A stretch of 64,000 nucleotides of DNA, taken from contig NZ_CP119421.1 of NCBI RefSeq assembly GCF_030506305.1, positions 3,922,501 through 3,986,500 of the forward strand. The letters run 5' to 3'. Below the pieces are notes generated by a model that did not search any database, was not told where the DNA came from, and was given only the letters and a program-made list of their open reading frames with translations. A program made the position numbers and the translations under genes. Source of the DNA: Porifericola rhodea. Its GTDB lineage: Bacteria; Bacteroidota; Bacteroidia; Cytophagales; Cyclobacteriaceae. Positions within the stretch are counted from its first letter, which is position 1. Every line of letters starts with the position of its first letter. Positions 1 through 7,486 of this stretch are shown one piece after another.

Positions 1-936
1 GATCCCGAACATCATTTTGATAACTTTAAGTCCATACTAACATCTGGAGCCATACTGTTTAATAATAGTCAGTGGAAGCAACTTGATAATGGTTTTGATA
101 TTAAAAACGCAGTGCTTTTTGGAGCAGAGGGTAAAAAGAGGTACGAAGCTCTAAGCACATCTACAGAAGATAATACTTCTAAATTTTATCTTGAAGAAGG
201 TCACTTTATATTGCGCAAGCAGGAGCGTAAAAAAAATCGTGAAGTATTTGTTCACTTTGATGCTGCCCCCCTTGGTTTTCTGTCAATTGCTGCTCACGGC
301 CATTCAGATGCGCTTTCTTTTGTATTGCATGTAGATGGGTATCCCATAATTACTGATTCTGGTACATATACTTATCATACTGAAAGAGAATGGCGCCAAT
401 ACTTCTTAAGTGCATTAGCACATAACACAATTACTATAGATGGTCAAAACCAGGCGATGGTGGCAGGGCCTACCATGTGGCTAAAACATTATAAAACACA
501 AGTTGTAGCACAGGATACAAATGCTGAAGAAGATATGATCCACGCTACGCATGATGGTTACAGCAAACTAGGAATTGAGCATCATCGTAGACTTCGTTTT
601 GTTAAAACTAAAGACGAACTTTCTATATCTGATCAGCTTCTCTTTAAGAAAACAGGAGAACACCAGATAGAAATGCCATTACATCTTCACCCGGCTGTAA
701 AAATACAACAGAAATCAGAACGGGAGTATTTGTTAAAGCACCCTAAAGCAAGGGCGGTTCTAATTACCTTACCAACAAATGTAGTGTCAGAAGTGATGAG
801 GGGTAATACCAATCCTATATTAGGATGGTACTCTGCCTCCTTTCAGGTGAAGGAGCCAACTTCAGTAATTTATAGTAAATGTCATCTGAACAAAACAAGC
901 GAACTAAATACCCAGATAAAAATATTAGAAGAATAG
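1..936 (+). CDS. Heparinase II/III family polysaccharide lyase, C-terminal part
   Basis: The reading frame is open from base 1, so the true start lies upstream of the window. The visible 311 codons match the C-terminal beta-sandwich of the heparinase II/III-like family, which cleaves uronic-acid polysaccharides such as heparin-like glycans or alginate by beta-elimination. The recognisable block HGHSDALSF, followed by GYPIITDSGTYTY and the motif ALAHNTITIDGQ, is the most conserved part of that domain and carries a catalytic histidine. The stop TAG at 934-936 is followed by about 190 bases without a clear terminator. A GTG at 112 can be read as a start but lies inside conserved sequence and is not real. 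The substrate cannot be predicted, and the N-terminal alpha/alpha toroid is outside the window. Confidence 0.85.
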   Translation, partial: DPEHHFDNFKSILTSGAILFNNSQWKQLDNGFDIKNAVLFGAEGKKRYEALSTSTEDNTSKFYLEEGHFILRKQERKKNREVFVHFDAAPLGFLSIAAHGHSDALSFVLHVDGYPIITDSGTYTYHTEREWRQYFLSALAHNTITIDGQNQAMVAGPTMWLKHYKTQVVAQDTNAEEDMIHATHDGYSKLGIEHHRRLRFVKTKDELSISDQLLFKKTGEHQIEMPLHLHPAVKIQQKSEREYLLKHPKARAVLITLPTNVVSEVMRGNTNPILGWYSASFQVKEPTSVIYSKCHLNKTSELNTQIKILEE

Positions 937-1125
937 GTCAAATAGTTTATTGAAATGTATTAAATGCTTTATGAAGGCATGGTCAACCACCATTTAAAAA
1001 ACAAATAAGGCATTTTCTAATTGATATAGTTTATTATCATCTGTAATTTGGCTTCGTTTTTTGCATATTGCAGCGTGCTTTGAATAAAAACTATTTTAGG
1101 CAAATAAATATTCCGAACTAAATCT

Positions 1126-2805
1126 ATGGCAGAAGTAATAAGAATGCCCAAGATGAGCGATACCATGGAAGAAGGTGTGATCGCTTCTTGGCAGAAAAAA
1201 GTAGGCGATCAAGTAGAATCTGGTGATATCCTCGCTGAAGTAGAAACAGATAAAGCAACAATGGAGCTGGAGTCTTTTGAAGACGGCACATTGCTATATA
1301 TAGGTGTACAGGAAAACGAAGCGGTACCGGTAGATGGCGTAATTGCAATTATAGGTGAAGAAGGAGAAAATATAGATAGCTTGCTTAAAGATATTGAAGG
1401 CGGTGCAGCCCCTTCTGGTGGTCAGGAAGAAGAAAAGTCTGAAGCCTCTTCTGACAGCGACAGCGCTGAGGCCGAAGAAACTGTTGATGCCTCTGATGTA
1501 AATGCTACTGTGGTAACCATGCCTAAAATGAGCGATACCATGACCGAAGGTGTGATCGCCTCATGGCTCAAAAATGTAGGTGACAAAGTAGAGTCTGGTG
1601 ATATTCTGGCAGAGGTAGAGACTGATAAAGCAACAATGGAGCTGGAATCTTACGAAGATGGTACGCTACTCTATATTGGTGTAGAAGAGGGAGGATCTGT
1701 AGCTATAGATGGAGTTATTGCAATTATAGGTGAAGAAGGAGCCGATTACGAAAAACTGCTGAAAGCACAAAAGTCTGGTGGTAAAGCTAGCGAAAGTAGC
1801 TCTGACAATGGTCAGGATACAAGTGCTGCTGAAAAAGATGCTCCGGCTTATACGCCCTCTCATGCAGAATCTAGCTCGACGCCCAGTACCGAAGGAGGAC
1901 GCGTTAAAGCCTCTCCGCTGGCTCGCAAAATGGCTGAAGAAAAAGGGTTTGATATAAGCAAAATATCTGGAAGTGGGGAAAATGGTCGTGTAGTTAAGAA
2001 AGATGTAGAAAGCTATCAGCCTGCCGCGGCACAGTCTTCTCAACAGGCCGAACAACCAGCCAGTGCACAAAAAGATACTGCCAAACAACCAGCGCCTGTT
2101 AAGTTACCAGAAGTGGTAGGCGAAGAGCGTTACGAAGAGGTAAGAGTATCTCAAATGCGTAAGACAATCGCTCGCCGTTTGTCGGAAAGCAAATTTACAG
2201 CGCCACATTTCTACCTGACCATGGAAATTAACATGGAGAAGGCAATGGCAGCTCGTAAAAGCATGAATGAAATTGCTCCTGTAAAAATCTCTTTTAACGA
2301 TATAGTAGTAAAAGCAGTTGCCGCAGCACTTCGCCAGCATCCTAAGGTTAATGTCTCTTGGAGGGAAGATAAAATGCGCTTCAACCAGCATATCAATATT
2401 GGAATTGCGGTAGCCGTAGATGAAGGCCTTTTAGTACCTGTCGTTCGTTATGCAGATAATAAGACAATCTCTCATATTTCTGCCGAAGTTAAAGACCTGG
2501 CATTAAAAGCCAAAAACAAGCAACTGCAACCTAAAGATTGGGAAGGTAGCACTTTCACCATTTCAAACTTAGGAATGTTTGGTATAGAAGAGTTTACGGC
2601 TATCGTTAATCCACCAGATGCATGTATACTTGCCGTGGGCGGAATTAAAGAAACCCCGGTAGTTAAAGACGGTCAAATCGTACCCGGACACGTAATGAAA
2701 GTAACCCTTTCTTGTGATCACCGTGCAGTAGATGGGGCGATAGGTGCTGCTTTCTTGCAGACGTTCAAGTCTTATATGGAAGATCCTATCAGAATATTAA
2801 TATAA
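1126..2805 (+). CDS. pdhC: Dihydrolipoamide acetyltransferase, pyruvate dehydrogenase E2
   Basis: This is the E2 core of the pyruvate dehydrogenase complex, which transfers the acetyl group from lipoamide to CoA in the cytoplasm. In order it has two lipoyl domains (about residues 2-78 and 130-205) with lipoylated lysines K43 and K168 in ETDKATMELES, acidic Ser/Glu/Ala linkers, a peripheral subunit-binding domain around residues 262-300 (ASPLARKMAEEKG), a Pro/Gln-rich linker, and the catalytic domain from about 335 with the active-site motif DHRAVDG (H532). At 559 residues it has the usual size for a two-lipoyl E2. E1 and E3 are not adjacent. The two lipoyl domains are almost identical, pointing to a recent internal duplication. 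A branched-chain or 2-oxoglutarate E2 is less likely, because the MPKMSDTM-type lipoyl start and the SNLGMFGIEEFTAIVNPP motif favour pyruvate. Confidence 0.93.
   Translation: MAEVIRMPKMSDTMEEGVIASWQKKVGDQVESGDILAEVETDKATMELESFEDGTLLYIGVQENEAVPVDGVIAIIGEEGENIDSLLKDIEGGAAPSGGQEEEKSEASSDSDSAEAEETVDASDVNATVVTMPKMSDTMTEGVIASWLKNVGDKVESGDILAEVETDKATMELESYEDGTLLYIGVEEGGSVAIDGVIAIIGEEGADYEKLLKAQKSGGKASESSSDNGQDTSAAEKDAPAYTPSHAESSSTPSTEGGRVKASPLARKMAEEKGFDISKISGSGENGRVVKKDVESYQPAAAQSSQQAEQPASAQKDTAKQPAPVKLPEVVGEERYEEVRVSQMRKTIARRLSESKFTAPHFYLTMEINMEKAMAARKSMNEIAPVKISFNDIVVKAVAAALRQHPKVNVSWREDKMRFNQHINIGIAVAVDEGLLVPVVRYADNKTISHISAEVKDLALKAKNKQLQPKDWEGSTFTISNLGMFGIEEFTAIVNPPDACILAVGGIKETPVVKDGQIVPGHVMKVTLSCDHRAVDGAIGAAFLQTFKSYMEDPIRILI
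1141..1755 (+). repeat. In-frame tandem duplication of lipoyl-domain coding sequence
   Basis: Two copies of about 235 bases start near 1141 and 1516, offset by exactly 375 bases (125 codons). They share long near-identical runs, such as ATGAGCGATACCATG at 1153 and 1528. They encode the two lipoyl domains of the E2 protein and are separated by a Ser/Glu-rich linker. Confidence 0.85.
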
Positions 2806-2822
2806 TCTGATACACTTGTTAG

Positions 2823-2856
2823 AAAGGCTTTGCATCCCCATGCAGGGCCTTTTTTT
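2823..2856 (+). terminator. Rho-independent terminator after pdhC
   Basis: A perfect 13-bp stem with two U-G pairs (AAAGGCTTTGCAT / ATGCAGGGCCTTT) closes a CCCC loop and runs into seven T residues. It lies 18 bases after the pdhC stop. Confidence 0.9.
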
Positions 2857-2880
2857 GTTTAAACATACTATTTTTTAATA

Positions 2881-3420
2881 ATGCCAAAAGTAAGATCAAC
2901 TACAGTACTGGCTGTTATCCACAATGGTAAAGTAGCCATTGGTGCCGATGGACAGGCCACCATGGGCAATACAGTGGCCAAAGGCAATGTAAAAAAAATT
3001 CGCAAGCTACAGGATGGGAAAATCATTACAGGCTTTGCCGGATCTACTGCTGATGCCTTTACACTTATCGGACGCTTTGACGAAAAGCTGGGAGCCTATA
3101 GCGGAAATATGAAAAGAGCCTCTATAGAGCTTGCTAAAGATTGGCGCACAGACCGCTATCTTCGTAAACTGGAAGCCATGATGATCGTCTGCGATAAAGA
3201 TGAAATTTTGATTATTTCCGGGAATGGAGATGTGCTTGAACCCGAAAACGGAATTGCGGCCATAGGCTCAGGTAGTATGTATGCTCAGTCTGCCGCCATG
3301 GCACTGAAAAAACATGCTCCTCAGCTATCTGCTAAAGAAATCGTGACCGACTCTCTGCACATCGCAGCAGATATATGTATTTATACTAACCACAACCTAG
3401 TAATAGATGAGGTAGAATAA
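2881..3420 (+). CDS. hslV: ATP-dependent protease subunit HslV
   Basis: HslV is the proteolytic core of the HslUV (ClpYQ) two-component protease, a dodecamer that degrades unfolded and regulatory proteins in the cytoplasm. The sequence has the proteasome-beta-type N-terminal nucleophile region TTVLAV at residues 7-12, the motif [12 protein letters not shown], and the family stretch [12 protein letters not shown]. Thr7 would become N-terminal after removal of a six-residue propeptide; most HslV proteins have a shorter one. The total of 179 residues fits the family. The gene stands alone between two terminators, and hslU is not within the window, so the usual hslVU operon is broken. The ATG at 2881 is the only sensible start. 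Confidence 0.95.
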   Translation: MPKVRSTTVLAVIHNGKVAIGADGQATMGNTVAKGNVKKIRKLQDGKIITGFAGSTADAFTLIGRFDEKLGAYSGNMKRASIELAKDWRTDRYLRKLEAMMIVCDKDEILIISGNGDVLEPENGIAAIGSGSMYAQSAAMALKKHAPQLSAKEIVTDSLHIAADICIYTNHNLVIDEVE

Positions 3421-3440
3421 ATATCAAATCAGTTTATTAA

Positions 3441-3486
3441 AAGAGCTGTTATCTACATAAAAATATGGTAGGTAGCGGCTTTTTTT
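3441..3486 (+). terminator. Rho-independent terminator after hslV
   Basis: A hairpin starting AGCTGTTATCTAC and returning GTAGGTAGCGGCT, with G-U pairs and one bulge, is followed by seven T residues. It begins 20 bases after the hslV stop. Confidence 0.8.
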
Positions 3487-3660
3487 GTTTAGCCCAAGTG
3501 ATATATCTGCCAAATATAAGCCTGTGAAACTAATAGCCAGAAGATAACTGTTGCCTATAAGCCTCCGGCTCAAGCTTATACGTATGAGCAGCAGAAGCAG
3601 AAGCAGAAGCAGTCGGCATAACATTTGATTTTAGATAGACAGCCCCAAAAATGTAGTACT

Positions 3661-4290
3661 ATGAATCTTGAAGAACTTAGCACTTCGCTCAAATACAGAT
3701 TAGAAAAAGGCTTGCCGGGTTGGCAGGCTCATACTAGAATGTCTACCCAGGTGCATCGTAACGCTCGCGTTAAAGTTCCCAGCCATACGCGTAGAGCTGC
3801 AGTACTTATGCTTTTGTATTATGATGAAGGAGAGCTTTGGATACCCCTGATCAGAAGGCCAGACTATGATGGTGTGCATGGTGGGCAGATGGCACTCCCC
3901 GGAGGTAAGGTAGAAGCAGAGGACAAAGATATTATTGCTACAGCGCTGAGAGAAACACATGAAGAGATTGGGGTATATGTTCAAAGAAACCAGGTAGTAG
4001 GGCCTTTATCCAATCTGTACATTCCTCCAAGTAATATTACGGTTACGCCCGTACTTGCTATTACTAATGATAAGCCTACTTATCAGGCAGACCCACTAGA
4101 AGTTGCCGAAATTACTGATGTCAGTATGAATGCATTGCAAAACCCGGAAAACTATTCCTTGAAAAAAGTGCCTATTTATACAGGAGGAATAGTTCAGGCA
4201 CCTGCCTTTCAGATACTTGGCAAAACTATCTGGGGAGCTACTGCAATGATGCTCAGCGAGCTACTTCATATTTTTGAAGAACTGGACTAG
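3661..4290 (+). CDS. Nudix hydrolase, CoA pyrophosphatase-like
   Basis: This Nudix-fold enzyme probably hydrolyses the pyrophosphate bond of CoA or acyl-CoA to give 4'-phosphopantetheine and 3',5'-ADP. The Nudix box is visible around residues 80-106 (LPGGKVEAEDKD then ALRETHEEIGV), supplying the metal-binding REXXEE glutamates. The longer spacing between the glycines and RE, and the GGQMALPGGK lead-in, are typical of the NudL/CoA pyrophosphatase (UPF0035) group. I chose the ATG at 3661 over an in-frame TTG at 3625, because the family homology begins after it. The gene stands alone between the hslV terminator and the P-type ATPase. CoA specificity is inferred from the subfamily. Confidence 0.85.
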   Translation: MNLEELSTSLKYRLEKGLPGWQAHTRMSTQVHRNARVKVPSHTRRAAVLMLLYYDEGELWIPLIRRPDYDGVHGGQMALPGGKVEAEDKDIIATALRETHEEIGVYVQRNQVVGPLSNLYIPPSNITVTPVLAITNDKPTYQADPLEVAEITDVSMNALQNPENYSLKKVPIYTGGIVQAPAFQILGKTIWGATAMMLSELLHIFEELD

Positions 4291-4378
4291 GGTGTGTAAA
4301 CACTTCAGTAGCCTTTTTCGTTGTTTCAGGTGTGATTGATCAATTTTTTTATGACTAATATTTTTTAAGCTAAAAACC

Positions 4379-6997
4379 TTGGAACACTACCTTCAACCTG
4401 CTGATGACGTTTTTAAAGAATTAAACTCATCACCCGACGGAATTTCAGAACAGGAAGCTAAGCAACGCCTGGAAAAAGATGGCTACAATGAGCTGGATAC
4501 CGAGACTAAGATTAACAAGCTCAAGCTTTTCCTGAATCAGTTCAAATCATTTATCATCTACATCATGCTGTTTGCATTGGTGTTATCCCTTGTATTACAG
4601 GAATACTCTGATGCAGTTGTAATCGCCGCTATTCTGATCGCCAATGCTATTATTGGGTACTATCAGGAGCTGAGTGCTCAAAAGTCATTGCAGGCCCTCA
4701 AAGAGATGGGCGTAGTCAATGCTAAAGTGGTGCGAGATGGCAAAACCAAAGAGATTGACTCTAAATACCTGGTCAAAGGAGATGTAATCTATCTGGAACC
4801 CGGAGACAAAATACCTGCCGATGCTCGTATTTTTCAAGCCAAAGAGTTAAAAGTAGAAGAGTCTGCCCTTACCGGTGAAAGCCTTGCGGTAGAAAAAAGT
4901 GCTGATAAACAAGATGAAGAAGTACAGATTGGAGATCAGCACAATATGCTTTTCTCCTCTACCAATGTGCAAAACGGAACGGCACGCGCCGTGGTGGTAA
5001 GAACCGGAATGGAGACTGAAATTGGCAAGATTACCGAAATGGTTAAATCTTCCGAAAAACAATTAACACCCTTACAAAAGCGCCTGGATCGTTTTGGTAA
5101 GCGTCTGGGGTATGCGGTTATCGCCATCTGTGTAATTGTGCTGGCAGTCATCGGAATCAGAAATTATATGGAAAGTGGCTTTTCCTGGAAGGCGATGCTT
5201 GATGCACTACTTGTTGCTGCCGCACTAGCCGTAGCCGCAGTGCCATCTGGTTTGCCCGCAGTAGTAACCATTGCTTTAAGCGCAGGTGTAAAAAAATTAC
5301 TGAAAAGGAAAGCTCTGGTAAGAGAGCTGGCTTCGGTAGAGACTTTAGGCTCCTGCAATGTTATTTGTTCTGATAAAACCGGAACCATTACCCAAAACCA
5401 GATGACAGTAAAGAAAGCCTGGACATTAGAGCAAGAGGCTGAAGTGGAAGGTTCTGGATATGAGCCCGAAGGCGAAATTAAAGAAAGTGTATCTGAACTA
5501 CTCTTTGAAATTGGCAAGTTCTGCAACAATTCTTCTATTGGCAAAGACGAAGGAGAGTGGAAAATATCTGGAGACCCCACAGAAGCGGCGCTCTTAGTTT
5601 CTGCAGATAAGGCGAAGGTAAATGGTGAGGCCGAACGTATAGATGAAATTCCTTTTAACTCGGACCGCAAGCGTATGAGTGTGCTGGTCAAGAAAGGTGG
5701 TAATGAGTATGTGTATACCAAAGGCGCTCCGGACCAGATGCTGGAAGTATGTACGCATGCCTTGCAGGGTGAAGACAAAGTAGAAATGACTGAAGAGGTA
5801 AGAGAAAAGATCAGGGAGCAGGTAAACAAGTTTTCTCAGCAGGCACTACGCGTTTTGGCATTTGCCTACAAAGAAAAAAACAGTGACTTTAAAGAAGAAG
5901 ACCTCACTTTTGTGGGCTTGCAGGCAATGATAGATCCTCCGCGACCCGATGTGGTAGAGTCTATTAAAATTACCAAAGATGCGGGTATCCGGGTAATTAT
6001 GATTACTGGTGACTATAAAGAAACGGCAAGCGCGATCGGCAATGATGTTGGAATAGAAGGAGAGGCACTTACAGGCTCAGAGCTTGGTAATATGTCGGAT
6101 GAGGAGCTGGAGGAACATCTGGAAAAAGGTGCTAGCGTATTCGCTAGAGTTGTTCCAGAGCATAAACAAAAGATTATTTCAGCATTGCAGCGCCGTGGAA
6201 ATGTGGTTGCCATGACCGGTGATGGTGTTAATGACGCACCAGCACTTAAAAAAGCAAATATCGGTGTGGCAGTTGGTTCAGGTACTGATGTGGCCAAAGA
6301 GGCTTCGGACTTCGTACTTATGGACGATTCCTTTACGAATATAGTACATGCTATAGAAGAGGGGAGAGGTATTTATGATAATATTCAAAAGGCCATTATG
6401 CACCTGCTTTCGGGTAATTTGTCTGAGGTGCTTATTATATTTATTGCTACCCTTCTGGGCTGGAGTTTACCTCTTACAGCCATAATGCTGTTATGGATTA
6501 ATCTGATTTCTGATGGAGCTCCTGCGCTGGCATTAGCGGTAGACCCTTATGGCGAAGACATAATGCAGCGTAAGCCTAAACACGGAAGTACCAGTATTTT
6601 ACCCAAACCAGAACTGATACTTACCTGTGTGCTCTCTGTTATCTCAACTATTGGGGCGCTGATACTATTCTATTGGGCTGGTGGTAACGATCAGGAGCAA
6701 CTAGCCTTGGCACAAACTACAGCGTTTACGTATGTGGTAATTTCTGAGTTTGTACTGCTACTGGCAGTGAGGAGCTATTTTGCTATTCCTGTATTTACAA
6801 ATAAATGGCTGTGGATAGGTGTAGGTGCAAGCCTTATATTACAGGCAGTGCTTATATATACTCCCGGGCTAAGAGAAATTTTTGAACTGGAAATGCTCGG
6901 AGGTAGAGAATGGCTAGCTATTGGTATAGCATTAGGATCTGTAGCAATACTATCTTTTATCGCTAAAGCGATCACCCTTAAACAGGTAAAAGGGTGA
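4379..6997 (+). CDS. Type II (Ca2+-type) P-type cation ATPase with altered M4 motif
   Basis: A large inner-membrane cation pump of the SERCA/PMCA-like class. In order: the N-terminal cation-ATPase domain (1-65), M1-M2 (55-105), the actuator domain with TGES near 163, M3-M4 (240-300), the phosphorylation site DKTGT with Asp332, a nucleotide-binding domain, the hinge TGDGVNDAP at 613-621, and M5-M10 to residue 872. M5 retains N and E (SGNLSEVL) and M6 retains N and D (NLISDG), as in calcium pumps. The M4 motif, however, reads PSGLP at 289-293 instead of PEGLP, so the usual calcium-ligand glutamate is a serine. No ATG lies in frame after the upstream stop at 4352, so the start is the TTG at 4379. 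The transported ion is uncertain. Confidence 0.9.
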   Translation: MEHYLQPADDVFKELNSSPDGISEQEAKQRLEKDGYNELDTETKINKLKLFLNQFKSFIIYIMLFALVLSLVLQEYSDAVVIAAILIANAIIGYYQELSAQKSLQALKEMGVVNAKVVRDGKTKEIDSKYLVKGDVIYLEPGDKIPADARIFQAKELKVEESALTGESLAVEKSADKQDEEVQIGDQHNMLFSSTNVQNGTARAVVVRTGMETEIGKITEMVKSSEKQLTPLQKRLDRFGKRLGYAVIAICVIVLAVIGIRNYMESGFSWKAMLDALLVAAALAVAAVPSGLPAVVTIALSAGVKKLLKRKALVRELASVETLGSCNVICSDKTGTITQNQMTVKKAWTLEQEAEVEGSGYEPEGEIKESVSELLFEIGKFCNNSSIGKDEGEWKISGDPTEAALLVSADKAKVNGEAERIDEIPFNSDRKRMSVLVKKGGNEYVYTKGAPDQMLEVCTHALQGEDKVEMTEEVREKIREQVNKFSQQALRVLAFAYKEKNSDFKEEDLTFVGLQAMIDPPRPDVVESIKITKDAGIRVIMITGDYKETASAIGNDVGIEGEALTGSELGNMSDEELEEHLEKGASVFARVVPEHKQKIISALQRRGNVVAMTGDGVNDAPALKKANIGVAVGSGTDVAKEASDFVLMDDSFTNIVHAIEEGRGIYDNIQKAIMHLLSGNLSEVLIIFIATLLGWSLPLTAIMLLWINLISDGAPALALAVDPYGEDIMQRKPKHGSTSILPKPELILTCVLSVISTIGALILFYWAGGNDQEQLALAQTTAFTYVVISEFVLLLAVRSYFAIPVFTNKWLWIGVGASLILQAVLIYTPGLREIFELEMLGGREWLAIGIALGSVAILSFIAKAITLKQVKG

Positions 6998-6999
6998 TC
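6970..6999. terminator. Strong hairpin overlapping the ATPase stop codon
   Basis: Perfect 10-bp arms GATCACCCTT (6970-6979) and AAGGGTGATC (6990-6999) enclose a 10-base loop. The 3' arm contains the TGA stop at 6995-6997. There is no T run, so this may be an mRNA 3'-end stabiliser or barrier between convergent genes rather than a classical intrinsic terminator. Confidence 0.4.
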
Positions 7000-7004
7000 T
7001 GCTA

Positions 7005-7265
7005 CTATTCCTGATAAGTTTTCAGGCGTATGCCTTCAAGATATGGGTCCAACAGTTTGGTATCAGTAAAGGAAAAAATATCTCCTATATAGTCATACTT
7101 ACTGTTGTACCATATTTCTACAAAAAATCTACCATTGTGGTAGAGGTTAATTCTAAACCGACGCTGCTGGTCGTGATGAAAACGCGTAGCCAGAAAGTTA
7201 CAACGGTTCCATACATATTTGCACTTTTTTTCTCTTGGCAGTTTTTCAAAATCAGTGCTAGTCAT
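7005..7265 (-). CDS. Small conserved-looking hypothetical protein
   Basis: An 86-residue basic and aromatic-rich protein that I do not recognise. It contains the run KCKYVWNRCNFLATRF followed by an alternating hydrophobic segment (RINLYHNGRFFVEIWY), which suggests a small beta-sheet fold, and it has no signal peptide or membrane segment. I chose the ATG at 7265 because a purine-rich GGGAGGAAGAGG lies just upstream of it. A longer form starting at 7283 would add six residues that encode that purine-rich stretch. The gene is convergent with the P-type ATPase and only 7 bases from it. It could be an uncharacterised cytoplasmic protein, and I cannot assign a function. Confidence 0.6.
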   Translation of the reverse strand: MTSTDFEKLPREKKCKYVWNRCNFLATRFHHDQQRRFRINLYHNGRFFVEIWYNSKYDYIGDIFSFTDTKLLDPYLEGIRLKTYQE

Positions 7266-7437
7266 TGTGCCTCTTCCTCCCATTTTATGATCCTTTTAGA
7301 AATAAAATGCATTACAAATCTGTATAAACAATTTAAAGCAATTTATACTGAAACTCAATGCTAAAAGGATAAGGAAAACATATTTAGATGTATGTTTTTT
7401 TACTAAACCTCTGGCATTTAGCGGCTTATAAATACAT

Positions 7438-7461
7438 AAAAAAAGCAGCTAAGGAGCTGCT
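7438..7461 (-). terminator. Rho-independent terminator after the M56 peptidase gene
   Basis: Read on the minus strand, AGCAGCT-CCTT-AGCTGCT is followed by a run of T residues (A run at 7438-7444 on the plus strand). It lies 26 bases beyond the stop of the M56 gene. Confidence 0.85.
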
Positions 7462-7486
7462 CTATTTAGAATGGTGTACTGTACAT

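Noticed and set aside
3588-3613. Short AGAAGC/AGCAG microsatellite before the Nudix gene
   Set aside because: Only about four units, noncoding, and upstream of the chosen start. The 66-codon poly-leucine ORF on the other strand is a by-product of it.
5164-5829. 221-codon minus-strand ORF inside the P-type ATPase gene
   Set aside because: It is antisense to a strongly conserved domain of the ATPase and has the Ser/Thr-rich composition of a frame shadow.
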